DNA of 64,000 nt from Bacillota bacterium (GTDB lineage: Bacteria; Bacillota; Bacilli; Paenibacillales; NBRC-103111). The position numbers and the translations under genes are program-made. Below the pieces are notes generated by a model. It did no database searches. It had not been told where the DNA came from and was given only the letters and a program-made list of their open reading frames with translations. The stretch's first letter is position 1. Each line of letters starts with the position of its first letter. Of this stretch, positions 18,229 to 27,017 are shown piece after piece. The DNA lies in NCBI GenBank assembly GCA_023393235.1, contig JAEWMH010000038.1, positions 44,211-108,210 of the forward strand. The letters are read 5' to 3'.

Positions 18229-18253
18229 TTGATAATCATTATCAATAATCATT
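18229..18253. promoter_or_regulatory. Fur box of the siderophore-uptake operon
   Basis: TTGATAATCATTATCA followed directly by ATAATCATTA gives overlapping matches to the Fur consensus. It lies 58-82 bases upstream of the lipoprotein gene. Confidence 0.9.
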
Positions 18254-18337
18254 ACTATAGGGACATGCGGGTATTTTGTACATATCCGATTTTATCCTTT
18301 TCATGCACCGATTTTGTCCTCACCCTCCTCCCCTCCC

Positions 18338-18370
18338 CCAAAAAAAGAAACCCGGCATTCACCGGGTTTC
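18338..18370 (-). terminator. Terminator of the uxu/GH2/SGNH operon
   Basis: GAAACCCGG / CCGGGTTTC with a 6-base loop and seven T following on the minus strand, 12 bases past the SGNH hydrolase stop. It separates the operon from the siderophore locus. Confidence 0.9.
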
Positions 18371-18381
18371 CTCGCAGCTCC

Positions 18382-18942
18382 TTACATATCCGGTACGGCC
18401 TCCGCCATCAACCGGTTGCCTTCAGCCTTCAGATGAAGGCCGTCGCTGTACAGCTCCCTGAGCTCCCCCGCATAGGCATCCATCTGACCATAAAAATCCA
18501 CTGTTTCTACCTTAAAGGCCTTGGCAAAGGCCTGAAGCTTCAGCCGCAGCTCCCCCAGCTCCAAATTCACCCGCCAGAAATCGGTTACTCCCGGCCAATA
18601 CGATTCCGCCATATCCGGGATCACGGGAGGCTCCAAACCAAGCATGGGCACAATCCGGTGGTGGCGGGCATGGTGGATCATCGTAGCCATATTCGAACAA
18701 ACTGTATCCGCGGACACCCGGAGGATCAGGTCATTGACCCCTCCGGTAATCAGAACCCGGGCAGGTGCTGCTTCAATCACATCCTGGCGGAAGCGGGACA
18801 GCATACCTGCGGAGGAATCGCCGTTGATTCCCAGGTTGAGAACCTCCCAGCCCGCTCTTTCCCCAAGCAGAGATACCCAAGCCTCATTTGCCTTGATTTT
18901 GAAGCCGCGGGTAAAGCTGTCGCCGAGACATACCATTTTCAT
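18382..18942 (-). CDS. SGNH/GDSL-type hydrolase
   Basis: 186 residues. The four SGNH blocks are visible: GDSFTRG (catalytic Ser), NLGINGDSS (Gly), GGVNDL (Asn) and a late YSDGLHLKAEGN (Asp/His). No signal peptide, so it acts inside the cell. Such enzymes deacetylate sugars or cleave esters. As the last gene of an operon with a GH2 glycosidase and hexuronate enzymes, removal of acetyl or other esters from imported oligosaccharides would make sense, though this is inference. GGAGG at a 7-base spacing sets the ATG at 18942. Confidence 0.88.
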   Translation of the reverse strand: MKMVCLGDSFTRGFKIKANEAWVSLLGERAGWEVLNLGINGDSSAGMLSRFRQDVIEAAPARVLITGGVNDLILRVSADTVCSNMATMIHHARHHRIVPMLGLEPPVIPDMAESYWPGVTDFWRVNLELGELRLKLQAFAKAFKVETVDFYGQMDAYAGELRELYSDGLHLKAEGNRLMAEAVPDM

Positions 18943-19030
18943 GGTTATTTCCTCCATTCCATCTCATCCTAAAGTTCATATAGAGGCCATTATACCGTAG
19001 ATGGAGGAAGAATGCCCGGCTGCTTCCTTT

Positions 19031-22000
19031 TTACTCAAACCGGAACCACCCGAAATTAAACCTGGACCCCGGCAGGAACATAAATGTAACCTTCTGAACC
19101 CCGGTTACCGGCTCCAGCGCAAAGCTCCTTTCCTCGTACCCCTCAGACCGGGTAAATTCAACCAGCTGCTGGCTTTCGCCTTCCTCGTGCTCAAACCGGA
19201 TTCGAATGGTATTTTTGTCGATGGGGGAACTGCCGAACACCACCAGCCGGGACACCCCCGTGCTGCCGAAGTCCATTCCGCCATACTCCAGCGAAACGTT
19301 ATTCCCGATCTCTTCCACCGCATCCGGGGTACGAATGAAGCTATCTCCATAAATCCGGTCGCATTCCGTGGCAAGGTTCAGTCCGAAGGCCCGGCTTTGA
19401 CGGGTGAAGGAAAAACCTTTGAGGTGAATCTTTTGGCGCACCACAAACGCGAGGGAGGTGATTCCGGATAGCCGTTTGGAGAGCTTGTAGGTTTCCTCCT
19501 GATATGTATTCCACTTGGAGGGCTTCTGGTAAACCACATCCGCCACCAGCAAGCTTCCCTTCTCCCCCGGCATCCCCTCCCAGATCTGCAGGGGGTATTC
19601 CTCACTGGACAAGGCGAAAATGGGAAGGGTGATGGTATCCGAGCCATACGGCCCAAAGTCGAGGTTATGGAAACCCACCTGGGTTTCCAGCTCCCGGCTG
19701 GTGGCCACTCCCCGCTCGTTGCCGTTGCTGATTTCCCCTTTGCTGTAATCATACAGCCCGGCAGACACAAAACCGTACGGGTCCAGATAGGCGGTGCCGA
19801 TTCCGCTGACCCGGAATTCCAATTGTGAGATCAGCTTGATTCGGTCCGTGCCGTTGCGGCTGGTGCAGCGCACCCGGAAGCTGCCATCGCCCAACACGGT
19901 CAATACAGCAGTATGGCCGTTGCTTTCCACCTGAGCAATATTGGATTTGATGCCCGCATCGTCCACCACACTCCACTCCACCTCCGTATAGGAGGTATCC
20001 GGGGGATACAGCTTAGCCTGCACGGTGACCTGCTTTCGTGAAGCATCAAGCTCCTGGCCATCGGTACTCACCAGCTCAATCTTGCGAAGCGGGATTTCAT
20101 CCGCCTGCCCGGTCACAACAGCCACATCCTTATTACCCATATTGGCAGACAGACCTGCCACGGGTAAACCCGGCGCCTCCGCCCCCAGTTCCAGCGTCTG
20201 GCTCTCCATACCGGTGGACGAAACAATAACCTTTATGACGCCAGGGGTCAAAGCTGCTCCGATCACCGCCATCAGCTTGCCGCTAAACAGCCTCCGGCTC
20301 AATCCCTTGTACGGGTCGTAATCTGTGCTGTCCCCATTATCCAGACCCAACAGCCTCCCGGCTCCGGAAACCTCTACCCGGACCCGGTTGTTGGCATTTT
20401 CCACTGGACGGCCGGCTTCATCCTCCATGGCGATTTCCACAAAAATAAGATCGGTGCCGTCCGCTTTCATTTGCAGCTTATCCGGCGTCAGCCTGATCCT
20501 GCTTGCATCTCCGAAGGAGGACCGGCTGGCGGTGGCAATCACCTGCCCCTCTTCATCATAAGCCAGAGCGGTCAGGACCCCCTCCCGGTACGGCAGCTTC
20601 CATCTGCCAACCAGCTTTGTGCCGTGCTTATGATCGATATCATGGAAGCCGACTGTCTCCCCGTTAAACCGGAGCTCGATCCGGGGAGCATTGGACACGG
20701 CGCATGCATCGATAAGCTGGCCGGGGTTGAAGTCCCAATACGGATACAAATGCACCATCGGCTTTGTTTTGTAGTCCGTCCACTCCGACTGATACAGATA
20801 ATAGGAATCCTTTGGAAAAGTGGCCGTATCAATCTGCCCAAAATAGGAGTTCTTCGTATGATAGGGTGTAGGCTCCCCAATATAGTCGAAGCCGCTCCAA
20901 ATAAATTGCCCCAGGGAAAAGGGTGTATCCCGGTCGGCAATAATACAGGCCTCCGGCGACTTGGCGCCCCAACTGGTTGGGCTGTTGCCTAAAGCGGAGC
21001 ATTGCTCATCATCATCCGCAAGAACCGAACGCTCTGCAGGAAAGCGGTAGATGCCTCTGCTTTGGACCACGGAGGAGGTTTCACTGCCATAGATGATCCA
21101 GTCGGGATGCTCCTCATGATGCTTTCCGTAATATTTCTCCGCGTAATTGTATCCCGCCAGCTTCACAATATCCGCACATTTCTGGGCGTTCTCCCATGGC
21201 ATATAATTGGAGCCAATAGTGATGGGGGCATTACCCTTGGGATCATGAAGCCGCACCTGTTCCATCAACTGGCGGGTAATGAACTGGCCCCGTTCATCCG
21301 CATGGGTATCGTAGATTTCATTGCCGATGCACCACATAAGCAGGCTGGGGTGATTGCGGTCCCGGCGCACCCAGCTTTTTACGTCGGCCGCCGACCATTC
21401 CGGGAAGAAGCGCCCGTAATCATAAGGGGTTTTACTACGCTCCCACATATCGAAGGATTCCGAAACCACCAGCAGTCCCATTTCATCCGCCAGCTCCATC
21501 AGCTCCGGGGCAGGCATATTATGGGCGGTACGTACGGCATTGACCCCCATCTCCTTCAAAATACGGAACCGGTGGCGTGCAGCCGCCTTGTTAAAGACAG
21601 CACCCAACGCCCCAAAATCATGGTGTTCACAGGTCCCGTTCAGCTTCATACGAATACCGTTTAGGCTGAATCCTTGCTCAGGGTCCATTTGTATCCAGCG
21701 GAACCCCACCGGATTGATGACCTGTTCGATCTCCTCCCCAGATGCCGCCCGGCGCAAAAGCGTAACCAGCTTGTACAGATGGGGCTCGTCCGTGCTCCAA
21801 AGAAGTGGCTGCTCTACCTGCAGGGACTGCCGGTTCACCGTCAGTCCCTCCCTCAGTGAAACAGCAGCTGCCGTGCTTGTCTTCACAACTTCCCCATCAT
21901 ACAGAAGGGTATGGACAAGCTCCAGCCCTCCCTCTCCGGCAAATTCCGTCTCCACATCCAGTCCCCAGCCGGCATCCGACTTTTGGGTGTGAATGTAGAC

Positions 22001-22453
22001 GCCATCTGTGGCGATAAAGCTGGGGGACCGGGTTTTCAGCCAAACATTGCGGTAGATGCCCGCACCGGAATACCATCTGCTGTTGGGGCTCTGGTGCACC
22101 ACCTTCACCACAATCTCATTGCTGCCTTCGGTAAGCGCCGCCGTAATATCAAACTCGAAGGAGGAATATCCGTATTTCCATTCCCCAACCAGACTCCCGT
22201 TCACATATACAGAAGAGTCCATATACACGCCTTCAAAAGCAAGCCACAGCCCGTTTTCCGTCAGTTCCTCACGTGAGCATTCAAGGGTCCGACGGTACCA
22301 GCCAATACTGTTCTCATACAGCTGGAGTGTATCATAGATGAGCCAATCATGAGGCAAATCCACCGCTTCAAAGGATAGTCCGCTCCAATCCGCTGTATCC
22401 AGACTGCTCTTGGCAAATTCCCAGCCATCATTAAAAAGCTTAGTTCGGTTCAT
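19031..22453 (-). CDS. Multidomain GH2 glycosidase (beta-galactosidase-like)
   Basis: About 1140 residues, long for GH2 and without a signal peptide. Order: sugar-binding domain (SIGWYRRTLE, YMDSSVYVNG), Ig-like domain, TIM-barrel with NAVRTAHNMPAPELMELADEMG, general acid/base Glu in WCIGNEIYD and nucleophile Glu in YGSETSS, then DUF4982-type and later Ig-like domains (FRVSGIG), and two C-terminal beta-sandwich domains resembling carbohydrate-binding modules (FGLNLATECDRIYGDSF). It is predicted to cleave oligosaccharides in the cytosol. The linkage could be beta-galactoside or beta-glucuronide; uxuAB in the same operon points to a hexuronate-containing substrate. The start may instead be the ATG at 22459. 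Confidence 0.88.
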   Translation of the reverse strand: MNRTKLFNDGWEFAKSSLDTADWSGLSFEAVDLPHDWLIYDTLQLYENSIGWYRRTLECSREELTENGLWLAFEGVYMDSSVYVNGSLVGEWKYGYSSFEFDITAALTEGSNEIVVKVVHQSPNSRWYSGAGIYRNVWLKTRSPSFIATDGVYIHTQKSDAGWGLDVETEFAGEGGLELVHTLLYDGEVVKTSTAAAVSLREGLTVNRQSLQVEQPLLWSTDEPHLYKLVTLLRRAASGEEIEQVINPVGFRWIQMDPEQGFSLNGIRMKLNGTCEHHDFGALGAVFNKAAARHRFRILKEMGVNAVRTAHNMPAPELMELADEMGLLVVSESFDMWERSKTPYDYGRFFPEWSAADVKSWVRRDRNHPSLLMWCIGNEIYDTHADERGQFITRQLMEQVRLHDPKGNAPITIGSNYMPWENAQKCADIVKLAGYNYAEKYYGKHHEEHPDWIIYGSETSSVVQSRGIYRFPAERSVLADDDEQCSALGNSPTSWGAKSPEACIIADRDTPFSLGQFIWSGFDYIGEPTPYHTKNSYFGQIDTATFPKDSYYLYQSEWTDYKTKPMVHLYPYWDFNPGQLIDACAVSNAPRIELRFNGETVGFHDIDHKHGTKLVGRWKLPYREGVLTALAYDEEGQVIATASRSSFGDASRIRLTPDKLQMKADGTDLIFVEIAMEDEAGRPVENANNRVRVEVSGAGRLLGLDNGDSTDYDPYKGLSRRLFSGKLMAVIGAALTPGVIKVIVSSTGMESQTLELGAEAPGLPVAGLSANMGNKDVAVVTGQADEIPLRKIELVSTDGQELDASRKQVTVQAKLYPPDTSYTEVEWSVVDDAGIKSNIAQVESNGHTAVLTVLGDGSFRVRCTSRNGTDRIKLISQLEFRVSGIGTAYLDPYGFVSAGLYDYSKGEISNGNERGVATSRELETQVGFHNLDFGPYGSDTITLPIFALSSEEYPLQIWEGMPGEKGSLLVADVVYQKPSKWNTYQEETYKLSKRLSGITSLAFVVRQKIHLKGFSFTRQSRAFGLNLATECDRIYGDSFIRTPDAVEEIGNNVSLEYGGMDFGSTGVSRLVVFGSSPIDKNTIRIRFEHEEGESQQLVEFTRSEGYEERSFALEPVTGVQKVTFMFLPGSRFNFGWFRFE

Positions 22454-22471
22454 GCCCATCCCACCCCCAGG

Positions 22472-23269
22472 TTAGTCAAAATGAAACAAACCCTGTTGGC
22501 GGATATGATGCACCGGCAAGCCCGGATACATCTCCGCCAGACTCTGTGCGAGCGCCTTCATTCCAGGCTCCTCGCTTTCGGCATGGCCCAGCACAATAAG
22601 GGCTCTGCGCCGTCCCTGTTGGAGCGCATCACGGACATACTCCGGCGTCTCCCACTCCGGGCCTTCGCCATAGATCATGAGTTCAACCTGCTCCTGCTCG
22701 AATAAAGTGACCGCCGTAGCGGCGCCGCCGCGGTAACCGACCAAAACCCCAACACGGGTCAGCAGCATGTCCGGATCACCCATATACCGCACATGGGGAA
22801 TGTCCAGCTTCTCCTTCACATACCCCACAATGTCCCGCAGGGTGCCTCGCGGAAGCTCCAACAGCGATGCCGCAGGCTCATGCTTGCGGACATAAGCCCC
22901 CCATTCCAGCTCCCGGATCAGCCCTTCGGTAATGGCATCAGGCTTGTAGCGGTGGGGATAGTCGTGAAAGCGGAATACGGCGATGCCGGACTCCTCCAAA
23001 AATTGCTTTTTGGCCCGGTATACCTCCCCTCCTCTGGCCTCCCCCGCCTCATCATGATGGGCAAAAAACAAACCCTCATGGGCAATGACCAGATTGGCCT
23101 TCCGTTCCAGCGCTTCCTCGAGCACTCGCTGTGTGGGCATAAAGGTGGTGACAATGCCGGTTACCGGCATTGAGGGTTCACCGAATTTCAAAGTGTCCAC
23201 CGTTTGCTCCAGCCTGCCTACCGGCGCTATCAATGCATCCATAACCGATTGAACGGTTGGTTGGACCAT
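22472..23269 (-). CDS. Nif3-like dinuclear-metal protein (DUF34)
   Basis: 265 residues from the ATG at 23269, which follows GGGAGGG; the longer upstream frame lacks a proper ribosome-binding site. Metal ligands typical of Nif3/DUF34 hexamers are present: ANLVIAHEGLFF (His and Glu), FHDYPHR and VLGHAESEEPGM near the C-terminus. The biochemical role of the family is unsettled; GTP cyclohydrolase-like and metal-chaperone roles have been suggested. Its position inside a sugar-catabolic operon, 18 bases ahead of the GH2 gene, is unusual and suggests a specialised paralogue. Confidence 0.82.
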   Translation of the reverse strand: MVQPTVQSVMDALIAPVGRLEQTVDTLKFGEPSMPVTGIVTTFMPTQRVLEEALERKANLVIAHEGLFFAHHDEAGEARGGEVYRAKKQFLEESGIAVFRFHDYPHRYKPDAITEGLIRELEWGAYVRKHEPAASLLELPRGTLRDIVGYVKEKLDIPHVRYMGDPDMLLTRVGVLVGYRGGAATAVTLFEQEQVELMIYGEGPEWETPEYVRDALQQGRRRALIVLGHAESEEPGMKALAQSLAEMYPGLPVHHIRQQGLFHFD

Positions 23270-23377
23270 TCCTGTTCCCTCCCAAACTGCTGCAGAATAG
23301 AAAAACTCCCCCAAAAGCCGTCCATAGCACCATTCCAGCGCATCACGGAAGAATAACATGTTGGGGGAGAATTGCCT

Positions 23378-24988
23378 TTACACCTCTACATATTTGGCGA
23401 TGGTGCTGCGGACAGCACCGGGGCCAGCCAGCATCTCATGGAACATTCCTTCGATTTTGGCGGTTAATCCGGCTTCCTCCAGGGATACGCCGAAGATCTG
23501 CACATTTTCGAGAATTGCCCGTACGTTGGATGTTTGATCCCCCAGCGCGGTTCCCTCGAGCTTGGCTTGCAGGTCAGCAAGCAGCGGGTCGGGGCTTAAG
23601 GTGAAGGGTTTGCCCGCATCATCCACACCCAGCAGGTAACGGCACCACGCTGCGATAGCCACGGGAATGGCAGTCAGCGTTGATGGGTCCAGATCCTCAC
23701 GGCGCATATAGGACTTGATGGTCTCTCCGAAACGGATGCCCACCTTCTGGGAGGTATCCGTAGCGATCCGCTGCGGCGTATCGGGGATAAACGGATTGGC
23801 GAACCGTTCGTGAATGACTTCATCCAGGAAGGTTTGCGGATTCAGAATACCCGGGTTCACCACCACGGGAAGCCCTTCCTTATACCCGATCGTTTCCACC
23901 AGCTTTTGCAGCACCGGATCCTTCATCTCGTCTGCAATCAGGGTATAGCCCATAAGACAGCCGGATACGGCCAGCGCGGTATGCAGGGGATTAAGGCAGG
24001 TGGTGACCTTCATGGTTTCCACCTTGTTCACTGTGTCCCTGTCGGTAAACAGAACACCGGCATCCTCCAGCGGAGGACGTCCGTTGGTGAAGGTATCCTC
24101 AATGACCAGATATTCACTGATCTCGGCGTTGACAAAAGGCGCCGTATACGTATTTTTGGATGTTACAACGGTATCCATGCCGCCGATGCCTTGAGCCAGC
24201 AGCGCTTCCTGGACCTTTTCCGAAGGGCGGGGCGTAATCTTGTCAATCATGGACAGAGGGAATGCAATTCGGCTTGTATCCTGCAGATAAGCGGCAAAAC
24301 CCTCGTCCACCAGTCCGCGTTTGGCCCATTCCTCAGCCACCGTCACCATACTTTTCTTCAGCTTATCCCCGTTATGGGAGCAGTTGTCCATACTCACGAA
24401 GGTCATGGGATAACGGCCCTTCAGGTAGCGCTTATAGGCCAATGCGGTCACCACACTCATGATATGGACCGCTTCATCCGGCCCTTTCTCCAGATCCTGT
24501 GCGACAATCCCCAGATAAGCGCCGTCAGGGCCTGTAATGGCGTAGCCTTTTTCTGTTATGGTGAAGCTGGCCATTTGGAGAGTCGGGTTTTCGAAGATGG
24601 AAACCAGACGGCTCCACTCCCCCTCCCGGCTGCGGTCCGCCGCAATGGCGTCCACAATGCTGGCCACAACTTTTTTTAGAAAATCCCCCTTGGCATTCAT
24701 CAGCACCAATAGGGTCAAATTGTCGCAGGGTGTGTACACCTTATCGATCATCTCCAGATCGAACACCTCGGCGGCGATAATTCCCGTATCAGCCTTTCCT
24801 TCATCCAGAAGCTTCTGATGGGCATTGGCCACAAAACCTCTGAAGATGTTCCCCGCTCCGAAATGAACCCATTCCGGCTTGGACGCCGTGTTGGCAGCCA
24901 TCTCCACCGGGTTAAACCGGGGCAGCTCCACACCTGCTGCTTCCCATTCCTGACTATTGGCAAGACTCGCCAGATTAAGCGTCAGCAA
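23378..24988 (-). CDS. uxuB: D-mannonate oxidoreductase (fructuronate reductase), TTG start
   Basis: 536 residues of the mannitol-dehydrogenase/long-chain polyol dehydrogenase family. It reduces D-fructuronate to D-mannonate with NADH. Motifs: WVHFGAGNIFRGF (dinucleotide-binding loop), SMDNCSHNGDKLKK (catalytic Lys/Asn region), and TCLNPLHTALAV. It starts with TTG just one base after the uxuA stop (TAA A TTG), and its ribosome-binding site AAAGGAG lies within the end of uxuA, so the pair is tightly coupled. Family members with mannitol or altronate specificity exist; the uxuA neighbour makes fructuronate reductase the best choice. Confidence 0.9.
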   Translation of the reverse strand: MLTLNLASLANSQEWEAAGVELPRFNPVEMAANTASKPEWVHFGAGNIFRGFVANAHQKLLDEGKADTGIIAAEVFDLEMIDKVYTPCDNLTLLVLMNAKGDFLKKVVASIVDAIAADRSREGEWSRLVSIFENPTLQMASFTITEKGYAITGPDGAYLGIVAQDLEKGPDEAVHIMSVVTALAYKRYLKGRYPMTFVSMDNCSHNGDKLKKSMVTVAEEWAKRGLVDEGFAAYLQDTSRIAFPLSMIDKITPRPSEKVQEALLAQGIGGMDTVVTSKNTYTAPFVNAEISEYLVIEDTFTNGRPPLEDAGVLFTDRDTVNKVETMKVTTCLNPLHTALAVSGCLMGYTLIADEMKDPVLQKLVETIGYKEGLPVVVNPGILNPQTFLDEVIHERFANPFIPDTPQRIATDTSQKVGIRFGETIKSYMRREDLDPSTLTAIPVAIAAWCRYLLGVDDAGKPFTLSPDPLLADLQAKLEGTALGDQTSNVRAILENVQIFGVSLEEAGLTAKIEGMFHEMLAGPGAVRSTIAKYVEV

Positions 24989-24989
24989 T

Positions 24990-26066
24990 TTACTTCACTC
25001 CTTTGGCATTTTCCAGACTGTCCCAAACTCCCAGCAAATACATAATACCCATAGCCCGGTCATAGAGTCCATAGCCGGGACGGCAAGTTTTCTCCTCACC
25101 CCACAGATGTCTGCCATGGTCCGGACGCACATAACCCTTAAAGCCGCTTTCATGATAGGCTTTGACTACCTCCGGCACATCCACGCTGCCGTCGCAGCCC
25201 CTGTGGGATACCTCGATAAAGTCGCCGTTTTCGAACACCTTCACATTGCGGATATGGGCAAAATAAATGCGGTCATGGAATTCGCGGATCATGGCCGGCA
25301 GATCGTTCTGCGGATTGGAGCCAAGAGACCCGGTACAGAAGGTCAAGCCGTTGTAAGGATTATCCACGGTATCAAGAAGGCGGCGGATGGTTTCCCGGCT
25401 GCGGATGATCCGCGGCAGGCCGAAGATAGGCCAAGCAGGATCATCCGGATGGATGGCCATACGGATATCCGTTTCTTCGCAAACCGGCATCAGACGGTTC
25501 AGGAAGTACACCAGGTTCTCGAACAGCTTGTCTTCCGTTACTCCCGCATAAGCCGCGAACAGCTCATCCAGTCTGGCCATCCGCTCCGGCTCCCAGCCGG
25601 GCATGGTGAAGTGGCCTGCGCCCGCAAGGATTCGTTCCGCCATTTCCTTGGGATCCTCGGTAATGGCAGCCTTTTCATAGAACAGCGCATTGGAACCGTC
25701 GGGCAGCTCCTTGTACAGATCTGTCCGCGTCCAGTCGAAAACGGGCATAAAATTATAACAAATCACCTTCACGCCAACCTTGGCCAGCTTGCGGATGGTG
25801 TCAATATATATATCGATATAATGGTCGCGGCTGGGCAAGCCGATTTTGATATCGTCATGGACGTTGACGCTTTCTACCACCGCGGGGCTGAAGCCCTTGG
25901 CAACGATCTTGTCCGCCTCCGCCTGAATCCGTTCCATTTCCCAAACCTCGCCGGCCACCTTGTCATGCAAAGACCAAACAATTCCCATCACACCGGGAAT
26001 TTGCCGGACATGATCCAAAGTGATCGAATCATTCCCTTCGCCATACCATCTCCACGTCATGTTCAT
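24990..26066 (-). CDS. uxuA: Mannonate dehydratase
   Basis: 358 residues, the usual length. It converts D-mannonate to 2-keto-3-deoxygluconate in hexuronate breakdown. The N-terminus MTWRWYG, the segment PGVMGIVWSLHD and the metal-binding HPDD, FCTGSLGSNP and RPDHGRHLWGEE are characteristic of UxuA. No kdgK/kdgA genes follow, so later steps must be encoded elsewhere. AGGAGGA stands ahead of the ATG at 26066. The divergent GntR regulator and the palindrome at 26096-26107, 30 bases upstream, suggest control by uronate. Confidence 0.95.
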   Translation of the reverse strand: MNMTWRWYGEGNDSITLDHVRQIPGVMGIVWSLHDKVAGEVWEMERIQAEADKIVAKGFSPAVVESVNVHDDIKIGLPSRDHYIDIYIDTIRKLAKVGVKVICYNFMPVFDWTRTDLYKELPDGSNALFYEKAAITEDPKEMAERILAGAGHFTMPGWEPERMARLDELFAAYAGVTEDKLFENLVYFLNRLMPVCEETDIRMAIHPDDPAWPIFGLPRIIRSRETIRRLLDTVDNPYNGLTFCTGSLGSNPQNDLPAMIREFHDRIYFAHIRNVKVFENGDFIEVSHRGCDGSVDVPEVVKAYHESGFKGYVRPDHGRHLWGEEKTCRPGYGLYDRAMGIMYLLGVWDSLENAKGVK

Positions 26067-26095
26067 CTGCGGATTCCTCCTACGGATAATAGCAT

Positions 26096-26107
26096 CTTGT
26101 ATACAAG
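26096..26107. promoter_or_regulatory. GntR-type operator upstream of uxuA
   Basis: CTTGTATACAAG, a perfect 12-base palindrome 30 bases ahead of uxuA. The core TTGTATACAA resembles FadR/GntR-subfamily operators. The divergent GntR gene is the obvious candidate binder. Confidence 0.7.
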
Positions 26108-26227
26108 TTCGATTTGATCATACGCGACAATCCTTCTTTATGTCAACCACGATATTTACAGATATTACGCCGTATATAAAAGAAAAATCGCAGCCAGTTT
26201 TATCTCTCCCTTTCAGAATCCCGGAAT

Positions 26228-26241
26228 CTATTGTATACTAG
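26228..26241. promoter_or_regulatory. Second GntR-type operator, near the gntR-family gene
   Basis: CTATTGTATACTAG shares TTGTATAC with the perfect operator at 26096, and includes TATACT, a likely -10 box for the regulator gene at 26282. Binding would give autoregulation. Inferred. Confidence 0.55.
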
Positions 26242-26281
26242 TTTTTACATCTACTTTTCCGGCTCGAACGGGGGGATTCTT

Positions 26282-26944
26282 ATGCGCAAGGAAGAGATAC
26301 TGCGGACCTTAAAACAGGATATCGTGACTCTGGCGCTGAAACCCGGCACCATACTCAGCGAAACGGTGCTATCAGAGCAGTTCCAGATTTCACGGACACC
26401 ACTCCGCGATGTACTCAAACAGCTTGCTTTGGAGCAATACATTAATATTTATCCCAAAAAAGGGAATGTGGTTTCCTATATTCATTTGGAATCGGTGGAG
26501 CAGATGATTTTCCTGCGCAGTGTGCTGGAAAAGGAGATTCTGCAGAGCCTCTCCGGCAGGCTGCCGCTGCCGGGTATACTGGAGCTGAAGGAAATTCTAG
26601 AGGCTCAGGAGAAGGCCATCTCCGCTGCCGAAAGCTCCTCTGAGCAATTTCTGGAAAGTGATGACGCCTTCCACCGTACACTCTTCCAATTAGGGGGACG
26701 GTTGTATCTATGGAACCTGCTGCAGCAGTCCAACGTCCATTATGCCCGGTACCGCAGGCTTCATCTGCTGAAGCAGGAAAAACTCCAGGATATTTTCCAT
26801 GAGCACCGGCGGATTTTGGAGGGACTTATTCAGGGAGACGGACAGCATCTTCCCGAGTTGATTGACCGCCATCTCCGGGAGGACATTAATTCCAAATTTC
26901 TGCAGGAGAATTTCCGGGAGTATTTGCAGCCGGAGGTGCAGTAA
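26282..26944 (+). CDS. GntR-family (FCD domain) regulator of the uxu operon
   Basis: 220 residues from the ATG at 26282, after GGGGGG; an earlier in-frame start at 26231 lies in the operator. The winged-helix domain contains LKPGTILSETVLSEQFQISRTPLRDVLKQLALEQ. The C-terminal FCD-type helical domain has FLRSVLEKEILQ, ESDDAFHRTLFQLGG and EHRRILEGLIQGD with the family's ligand- and metal-binding histidines. It is divergent from uxuA and flanked by two similar palindromes, which points to repression of the uxu operon relieved by a uronate or its breakdown product. Confidence 0.9.
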   Translation: MRKEEILRTLKQDIVTLALKPGTILSETVLSEQFQISRTPLRDVLKQLALEQYINIYPKKGNVVSYIHLESVEQMIFLRSVLEKEILQSLSGRLPLPGILELKEILEAQEKAISAAESSSEQFLESDDAFHRTLFQLGGRLYLWNLLQQSNVHYARYRRLHLLKQEKLQDIFHEHRRILEGLIQGDGQHLPELIDRHLREDINSKFLQENFREYLQPEVQ

Positions 26945-26973
26945 GCCAAAATTAGTATAGTGGAATAGAAAAA

Positions 26974-27006
26974 ACAAAGCCGGCCTGAACACAGGTCGGC
27001 TTTTTC
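26974..27006 (+). terminator. Terminator of the GntR gene
   Basis: AAAGCCGGCCTG pairs with CAGGTCGGCTTT around a 4-base loop; five T follow. It also serves as a boundary before the convergent peptidase gene. Confidence 0.85.
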
Positions 27007-27017
27007 CCTGAAAAAAA

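Noticed and set aside
24957..26117. 386-codon frame on the plus strand
   Set aside because: It is the antisense of uxuA across its full length, has no ribosome-binding site and its translation is His/Gln/Arg-rich without a motif.
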